Below, in pieces: positions 62,729-64,000 of a stretch of 64,000 bases of DNA (position 1 is its first letter; each line of letters opens with the position of its first letter). The notes under the pieces are model-generated. The model was not told where the DNA came from. It saw nothing but the letters and a program-made list of their open reading frames with translations, and did not search any database. The position numbers and the translations under genes were made by a program. Origin of the DNA: Streptomyces tsukubensis (lineage in GTDB: Bacteria > Actinomycetota > Actinomycetes > Streptomycetales > Streptomycetaceae); NCBI RefSeq assembly GCF_003932715.1, contig NZ_CP020700.1, forward strand, positions 6,966,501 through 7,030,500, read 5' to 3'.

Positions 62729-63419
62729 CGGAGTTCTCCAACGCGGTGAGCAGGGCCGGCGTACGGACGGGTGAGGGAGGGGTCCGCAGACAGCGGCGGG
62801 CCGCGGGGGTGCCGGGGGCCGGCGGCAGCAGCAGTACGGCGACGACCGCGGCCGGTACCGCCACGGGCCCCACGACCAGGGCCGCGACCACGACGGCCAG
62901 CAGCCGGCCGAGCACCTCGGCGGCCGCCCGCAGCAGGGCCCGCTCGGGGCTGATGCCCCGTTCGCACCAAATCCTGAGCCGGTCGAAGGACCAGGCGGTG
63001 GCCCAGCCCATCAGCGGACGGAACACCAGACGGTCCACGACCCCGCCGAACCGCCCCCAGCGGGGCCGGTAGTCGTAGCCGGTGAGGAAGCGGATGCCGT
63101 CGGGGGTGGGCACATAGCGCCAGTAGCCGCTGCCCCGCCGGATCGGGGAGAGCGGATCCGGGGACGCGAAACGCAGTGCCGACACCCGTCCGCCGTCGGA
63201 CCGGTGCCGTTCACCGGCGCTGATCCCGGTCCCGGCCACCGTGAGGAACGGCAGCACCCGGGTCGCGTATCGGAACCGCAGGACCCCGTTCCCGGTGTCC
63301 GGCAGAGGTGCGATCTCGGTGAAGCGTGCGTCCCACCGCCGGTGCGACTCCGGTTCCTGGGTGCGGTTCCACAGGGTGTCGAGGTCGGTGCGGACGAGCG
63401 TCTCGATATAGAGGCCCAA
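62475..63419 (-). CDS. SRPBCC-type ligand-binding protein with C-terminal hydrophobic segment and long overlap
   Basis: The TTG at 63419 (AAGGGGG before it) opens a frame whose first 165 residues form an SRPBCC/Bet v1-like fold (DLDTLWNRTQEPESHRRWDA, GSGYWRYVPTPDGIRFLTGY, WATAWSFDRLRIWCERG). A hydrophobic stretch (LLAVVVAALVVGPVAVPAAV) follows, then AARRCLRTPPSP. The frame continues for 254 bases into DUF4166 before a stop at 62475, giving 314 residues; the last 85 look like out-of-frame sequence. A lost stop or a frameshift near 62800 is possible. The true end is uncertain. Confidence 0.65.
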   Translation of the reverse strand: MGLYIETLVRTDLDTLWNRTQEPESHRRWDARFTEIAPLPDTGNGVLRFRYATRVLPFLTVAGTGISAGERHRSDGGRVSALRFASPDPLSPIRRGSGYWRYVPTPDGIRFLTGYDYRPRWGRFGGVVDRLVFRPLMGWATAWSFDRLRIWCERGISPERALLRAAAEVLGRLLAVVVAALVVGPVAVPAAVVAVLLLPPAPGTPAARRCLRTPPSPVRTPALLTALENSDDYGPHRTLPHRHGRRLRAAAPPAAAPVLRRARQRGGLHGTGGDGPGVARRLPRGHALPEALPHPRRDPQHPRAPHRPGDSLHH

Positions 63420-63444
63420 GGCCGGTCCCCCTTGTCACGGCGAG

Positions 63445-63462
63445 TTTGAGCGACTGCTCAAA
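63445..63462. promoter_or_regulatory. TetR-type operator, site 1
   Basis: TTTGAGCGACTGCTCAAA: arms TTTGAGC and GCTCAAA around GACT. It lies 26 bases before the TTG start of the SRPBCC gene. Confidence 0.7.
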
Positions 63463-63478
63463 CGGACCGTATCGAGTT

Positions 63479-63494
63479 TTGAGCGACCGCTCAA
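63479..63494. promoter_or_regulatory. TetR-type operator, site 2
   Basis: TTGAGCGACCGCTCAA: seven-base arms around AC, identical half-sites to site 1 and 33 bases from it centre to centre (about three helical turns). Likely bound by the TetR protein of the operon or by the adjacent one at the window edge. Confidence 0.7.
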
Positions 63495-63570
63495 GCAGGG
63501 ATTCTCAAAGTCATGAGCGGGACATGACAAGCTTGTGGATCTTCAGCCCTGCCACGGGTGTGCGGTCCCG

Positions 63571-64000
63571 TCAGCGCAGTGCCGTGGCCAGTTCCGCCCG
63601 CTCCAGGCCCAGTTCGCGGGCGAGCGCCTCGTCGGTCCACTCCAGCATCGCGGCGCGGGACAGCGATCCGGCGTACGAGGTCATCTGGACGGCGAGTCCG
63701 TCCAGGAAGGCCGTCAGCCGCCAGGCGGCCGCGGCCGGGTCGGGGCAGGGGAACTCCCCGGCGGCCGCACCCTCCGCGATGACCTCGGTGAGCGCGGCCT
63801 TCCACTGCTGGTCCAGATCGCGGGCGACCTCGCGCAGGGCGGGTTCGCGCAGCGACGCCGCCCAGCCTTCGATCCACAGCCGCCAGCCCTTGGCCGCTCC
63901 GGTCGGCGCGTACCAGCGGACCGCCGCGCGCAGTCTCCGTACCGCCGAAGTCCGCCGACCCAGCAGCTTGCGCAGATGGGCGAGATCGGCGTCCGCGGCA
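63571..64000 (-). CDS. TetR-family regulator, 5' end outside the window
   Basis: The reverse frame from the window edge to the TGA at 63571-63573 gives 142 codons with the helical ligand domain of TetR/BetI-like regulators: LRKLLGRRTSAVRRLRAAVR, KGWRLWIEGWAASLREPALR, ARDLDQQWKAALTEVIAEG and WRLTAFLDGLAVQMTSYAG. The HTH part lies beyond the edge. It is followed by the operator region of the SRPBCC operon, 152 bases away. Confidence 0.82.
   Translation of the reverse strand, partial: AADADLAHLRKLLGRRTSAVRRLRAAVRWYAPTGAAKGWRLWIEGWAASLREPALREVARDLDQQWKAALTEVIAEGAAAGEFPCPDPAAAAWRLTAFLDGLAVQMTSYAGSLSRAAMLEWTDEALARELGLERAELATALR

Noticed and set aside
1..64000. tRNA or rRNA genes, insertion sequences, integrase or prophage genes
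   Set aside because: No tRNA clover-leaf motifs, no transposase or integrase motifs and no terminal inverted repeats flanking a mobile gene were seen.

Overview
This is high-GC (clearly above 70%) actinobacterial DNA. Third codon positions are almost always G or C, GTG, TTG and even CTG starts occur, and the gene content is typical of Streptomyces: a hopanoid cluster, a streptogrisin-type protease, the Tex protein, a c-di-AMP riboswitch before a cell-wall hydrolase, and one TTA codon in a regulator. The order idi, CDF transporter, galE, membrane transferases, then hopanoid genes matches what I remember of a chromosomal-arm region of S. coelicolor. That is memory, not a search result. I see no tRNA, rRNA, CRISPR, insertion sequence or prophage.

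Layout. 1-7.2 kb: end of a YciI-like gene, endonuclease V, and an acyl-CoA catabolism operon (racemase-type CoA enzyme, thiolase, FadB fusion) with a convergent MerR regulator. A 25-bp palindrome sits at the regulator's own promoter, and a half-matching copy lies upstream of the operon. 7.7-17.6 kb: LuxR-type regulator, secreted serine protease, secreted sphingomyelinase-like phosphodiesterase, orphan ATP-synthase-b-like protein, two coupled secreted peptidases and a BCCT transporter. 17.6-28.4 kb: methyltransferase, Tex, CoA-transferase, two DJ-1/PfpI genes, a PucR-like regulator with a TTA codon, a small secreted protein, enoyl-CoA hydratase and a DUF308 membrane protein.

28.5-38 kb: RsbW-like ATPase, isopentenyl diphosphate isomerase, zinc-type CDF transporter, galE, then a tightly overlapping set: two CDP-alcohol phosphotransferases, a sugar/polyol-phosphate nucleotidyltransferase, a glycerol-1-phosphate-dehydrogenase-like enzyme, and a TagG-type ABC permease with no ATPase beside it. 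The set looks like a route to a membrane- or wall-attached polyol phosphate. 38.5-48.7 kb: hopanoid operon hpnC, hpnD, hpnE, prenyl synthase, shc, hpnG, hpnH and a class III aminotransferase. Between hpnH and the aminotransferase lies a 24-codon tail that looks like the last remnant of a lost dxs gene.

48.7-53.3 kb: XRE-cupin regulator with a strong operator, a 58-residue membrane protein, a tyrosine phosphatase, a ydaO-type c-di-AMP riboswitch with a LysM/M23 peptidase, and an SGNH hydrolase. 53.3-58.9 kb: a complete five-gene STM4011-STM4015 cassette (two radical SAM proteins, an alkaline-phosphatase-superfamily hydrolase, an ATP-grasp protein and a leucine-rich-repeat protein). It is conserved, but I know of no function for it, and it is the best candidate here for an undescribed system. 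59-64 kb: a lipoprotein, a small protein paired with a DUF6745 protein, and an SRPBCC/DUF4166/TetR operon controlled by two matching palindromes, with a second TetR gene cut by the window edge.
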